The notes beneath the pieces were generated by a model. It worked only from the letters and a program-made list of their open reading frames with translations. It ran no database searches and was not told the DNA's origin. The position numbers and the translations under genes are program-made. Positions 5,407 through 7,143 of a stretch of DNA of 7,143 nucleotides are shown piece after piece. This DNA is from Dehalococcoidales bacterium (GTDB taxonomy: Bacteria > Chloroflexota > Dehalococcoidia > Dehalococcoidales > UBA2162), in assembly GCA_020354275.1 (NCBI GenBank), contig CP070645.1, positions 684,416-691,558 of the forward strand, read 5' to 3'. Position 1 is the first letter of the stretch; every line of letters begins with the position of its first letter.

Positions 5407-5435
5407 TTGAAATCTCATTCGAACCAGCGTATAAT
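5407..5435 (+). promoter_or_regulatory. Promoter of the DUF5343-like gene
   Basis: TTGAAA (5407-5412) and a perfect TATAAT (5430-5435) are 17 bases apart. Transcription would start near 5442, leaving a leader of about 20 bases containing GAGG (5451-5454) seven bases before the ATG at 5462. Confidence 0.75.
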
Positions 5436-5461
5436 GGAATTAAAAATGCTGAGGTAGTGCT

Positions 5462-6163
5462 ATGGTTATGGAAAAAGCCAGGAAACCACTACCACCCTAT
5501 GTGTCATACCGTACATTCCGTAATTTCACCGATGGCCTGCAAATGGGGATACCCGACCGGATTGACCGTAGCTACTGGGGAGAAAGGTACTCAGGGAGTA
5601 ACGGAACTCAGTTAATGACGGCACTGCGTTTTTTAGGGCTTGTTGATAGTGGCGGTATTCCGACTACCAGATTGAGACAGCTGGTAGCCGCCAAGGGAAT
5701 GCAAAGATCAGAGACCCTGAAACAGATCGGCAATAGCGCCTATAATTTCTTGGTGGACCGGTCGCTTGATTTACAGGTAGCGACCTATGCTCAGCTGGAG
5801 GAAGCCTTTTACCAGTCATATGGCGTAACCGGTGATGTCGCCCGGAAATGCATAAAATTCTTCGTCAGCCTGGAAGGTGATGCCGGTATTAGCTTATCGC
5901 CGTTTATCCTCAAGAAGTCCAAGACAACACGTGCTGGCAGCGGACGGAAAAAGAATGCCGCAAGGAAACGTGAAAGGACAAGTCAGAACGGGGGGAAATT
6001 ATCAGCGGTACGTTCAATTCCAGACCAAAATTCCTGGTATGAAATGGTGCTGGCTAAATTCCCTTCCTTTGATCCTGGTTGGCCCGACGATATTAAACTA
6101 AAGTGGTTCGAAGCCTTTGAGTCCCTGCTAAAACGGGGTTTGGTATCTGATACAACACAATAG
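5462..6163 (+). CDS. DUF5343 family protein with basic linker and C-terminal extension
   Basis: The N-terminal 150 residues match my memory of the uncharacterised DUF5343 family: LPPYVSYRTFRNFTDGLQMGIPDRIDRS (10-37), the QLMTALRFLGLVD segment (50-62), GIPTTRLRQLV (65-75), the QLEEAFYQSYGVTGDVARKCIKFF region (111-134) and AGISLSPFI (141-149). No enzymatic motif is visible, and the family role is unknown. Residues 151-179 form a very basic, low-complexity linker (KKSK, GRKKNAARKRER) that could contact nucleic acid. A short C-terminal module follows with FPSFDPGWPDDIKLKWFEAF (200-219), probably helical. The 233-residue protein starts at the first of two nearby ATGs (5462 or 5468); GAGG seven bases upstream favours the first. 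It is soluble by appearance. Divergence from the 117-residue gene suggests shared control. Confidence 0.85.
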   Translation: MVMEKARKPLPPYVSYRTFRNFTDGLQMGIPDRIDRSYWGERYSGSNGTQLMTALRFLGLVDSGGIPTTRLRQLVAAKGMQRSETLKQIGNSAYNFLVDRSLDLQVATYAQLEEAFYQSYGVTGDVARKCIKFFVSLEGDAGISLSPFILKKSKTTRAGSGRKKNAARKRERTSQNGGKLSAVRSIPDQNSWYEMVLAKFPSFDPGWPDDIKLKWFEAFESLLKRGLVSDTTQ

Positions 6164-6236
6164 AAGTTGCTACTGGTTCTTGGAATAAAGAGTAATTACA
6201 TTCCTGCCGTCTTTTGGCCGCAAAACTGCAGATAGC

Positions 6237-6248
6237 ACAACCGGTTGT
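6237..6248. repeat. 12-bp perfect palindrome upstream of dapF
   Basis: ACAACCGGTTGT is self-complementary and ends eight bases before the candidate -35 box of dapF. It could be an operator. The rest of the spacer 6164-6330 holds only the promoter and a weak TTTTG/CAAAA pair; no clear terminator for the DUF5343 gene is seen. Confidence 0.3.
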
Positions 6249-6256
6249 TGACCTCA

Positions 6257-6286
6257 TTGAAAGATACCGAGACGTTATGATATTAT
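6257..6286 (+). promoter_or_regulatory. Candidate dapF promoter
   Basis: TTGAAA (6257-6262) and TATTAT (6281-6286), each five of six to consensus, are 18 bases apart, with TGA directly before the -10 forming an extended element. The predicted start near 6293 leaves about 38 bases before the dapF start. Confidence 0.5.
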
Positions 6287-6330
6287 TTTTATCTGTCCGT
6301 TGTGTTTAGACCTAATCTCTGGAGGATATG

Positions 6331-7143
6331 GTGGCGATGAAATTTACCAAAATGCACGGTGCCGGTAATGATTTTGTGGTGTTAGAAGCCGGCAATACGG
6401 AGCGTGACTGGTCGAGCCTGGCGCTTACTATGTGTGACCGTCACTATGGTGTTGGTGCTGATAGTTTGTTGGTATTGCTCTCTTCTGATATTGCTGATTT
6501 TAAGATGCGCACCTTTGATGCCGATGGAACTGAGGCCGAAATCTGCGGTAATGGTATCCGGTGCCTAGCGTTATATGTATTTGAGAAAGGACTTATCAAC
6601 CCTGAAACAGATCACCTTTCCCTGGAGACTATTGCCGGCATAAGGAATATCAAGCTGGAAAGCACGGCAGGGAAATTAAGCGGTATTCAGGTTGGCATGG
6701 GGAAGCCGGCACTAAGTGCTGGAGAAATCCCGGTGATAGTGAAAGAGGGTGATAACGATATAGTTGACATAAACAGTATGCTGGCCTATCCGGTGGATGT
6801 TAATGGTACCAGGTTGTTACTCAATCTGGTTTCCATGGGTAACCCGCATGCCGTTCATTTCTCGGACCAGCCTTTGGTTGATTTCCCCATGTCAAAAGTA
6901 GGGCCGGTGGTGGAGATGCTGGATATATTCCCAAACCGTGCAAACTTTGAGGTAGCCCGGGTTCTTAACCAGAATGAGATAGAGGTACGCGTCTGGGAGC
7001 GCGGTGTCGGCGAGACACTGGCTTGCGGCACCGGTGCCTGTGCTGTGGCAGGGGCCGCCCAGCTTAACGGTTACGTTGAGCATAAAGTCAACATCAAGCT
7101 ACTTGGGGGCACCTTAAAGGTAATCTGGGAAGGGACGGGTGAA
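6331..7143 (+). CDS. dapF: Diaminopimelate epimerase, 3' partial
   Basis: DapF interconverts LL- and meso-diaminopimelate in the cytoplasm, giving the lysine precursor and, where used, the peptidoglycan cross-linking residue. Counted from the ATG at 6337, motifs are KMHGAGNDFVV (5-15), the first catalytic cysteine in EICGNGIRC (Cys70), MGNPH (167-171), WERGVGET (220-227) and the second catalytic cysteine in ACGTGACA (Cys230). Both halves of the two-cysteine racemase are present. The visible 269 residues fall perhaps 10-15 short of family length; the end is beyond the window. Start choice: GGAGG (6321-6325) is five bases from GTG 6331, two from ATG 6328 and eleven from ATG 6337. The last gives the family-typical MKFTKMHG, and GTG 6331 has the best spacing, so the difference is two residues. 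Confidence 0.96.
   Translation, partial: MAMKFTKMHGAGNDFVVLEAGNTERDWSSLALTMCDRHYGVGADSLLVLLSSDIADFKMRTFDADGTEAEICGNGIRCLALYVFEKGLINPETDHLSLETIAGIRNIKLESTAGKLSGIQVGMGKPALSAGEIPVIVKEGDNDIVDINSMLAYPVDVNGTRLLLNLVSMGNPHAVHFSDQPLVDFPMSKVGPVVEMLDIFPNRANFEVARVLNQNEIEVRVWERGVGETLACGTGACAVAGAAQLNGYVEHKVNIKLLGGTLKVIWEGTGE

Noticed and set aside
5370..5615. Plus-strand frame overlapping the start of the DUF5343-like gene
   Set aside because: It begins inside the dyad, upstream of the predicted transcription start, and overlaps the recognisable DUF5343 frame.
1..7143. CRISPR array, insertion sequence, toxin-antitoxin or phage genes
   Set aside because: No regularly spaced repeats, transposase motifs, terminal inverted repeats or recognised toxin/antitoxin families are present on either strand.

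Overview
The window is bacterial chromosome of roughly even base composition. Its left two thirds is a translation/transcription housekeeping operon on the minus strand, read from right to left: tRNA-Thr(GGT), tuf (EF-Tu), rpmG (L33), secE, nusG, rplK (L11), rplA (L1). Gene order, a DUF5343-type protein and an EF-Tu with a four-cysteine insert suggest Chloroflexota, probably Dehalococcoidia or a relative. That assignment is an inference from remembered family features, not a database result.

Layout by coordinate. 1-899 (minus): HMG-CoA-synthase/thiolase-fold protein, running off the left edge, with every recognisable catalytic position substituted. 964-992 (minus): its likely promoter, overlapping the rplA stop codon. 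989-3289 (minus): rplA, rplK, nusG, secE and rpmG, with a long stem-loop between rpmG and secE. 3292-4587 (minus): tuf and tRNA-Thr. 4604-4632 (minus): a near-consensus promoter for the whole operon, abutted by a 32-bp imperfect dyad. 4662-4905: AT-rich spacer without a convincing gene. 4906-5259 (minus): unrecognised basic 117-residue protein. 5260-5461: divergent control region with two good promoters, a perfect 10-bp-arm dyad and spaced TTTGTCC repeats. 5462-6163 (plus): DUF5343-like protein with a basic linker. 6164-6330: spacer with a 12-bp palindrome and a candidate promoter. 6331-7143 (plus): dapF, cut by the right edge.

The operon products work together: EF-Tu delivers aminoacyl-tRNA, L1, L11 and L33 belong to the 50S subunit, NusG links RNA polymerase to the ribosome or Rho, and SecE is part of the secretion channel. 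The usual next genes, rplJ and rplL, are not found after rplA; the thiolase-fold gene takes that place. dapF belongs to lysine/meso-diaminopimelate synthesis and appears to be a separate transcription unit.

The parts worth a second look are the apparently non-catalytic HMG-CoA-synthase-like protein, the rpmG-secE stem-loop, the dyad at the tRNA-tuf promoter, and the divergently transcribed unknown/DUF5343 pair with its structured control region.
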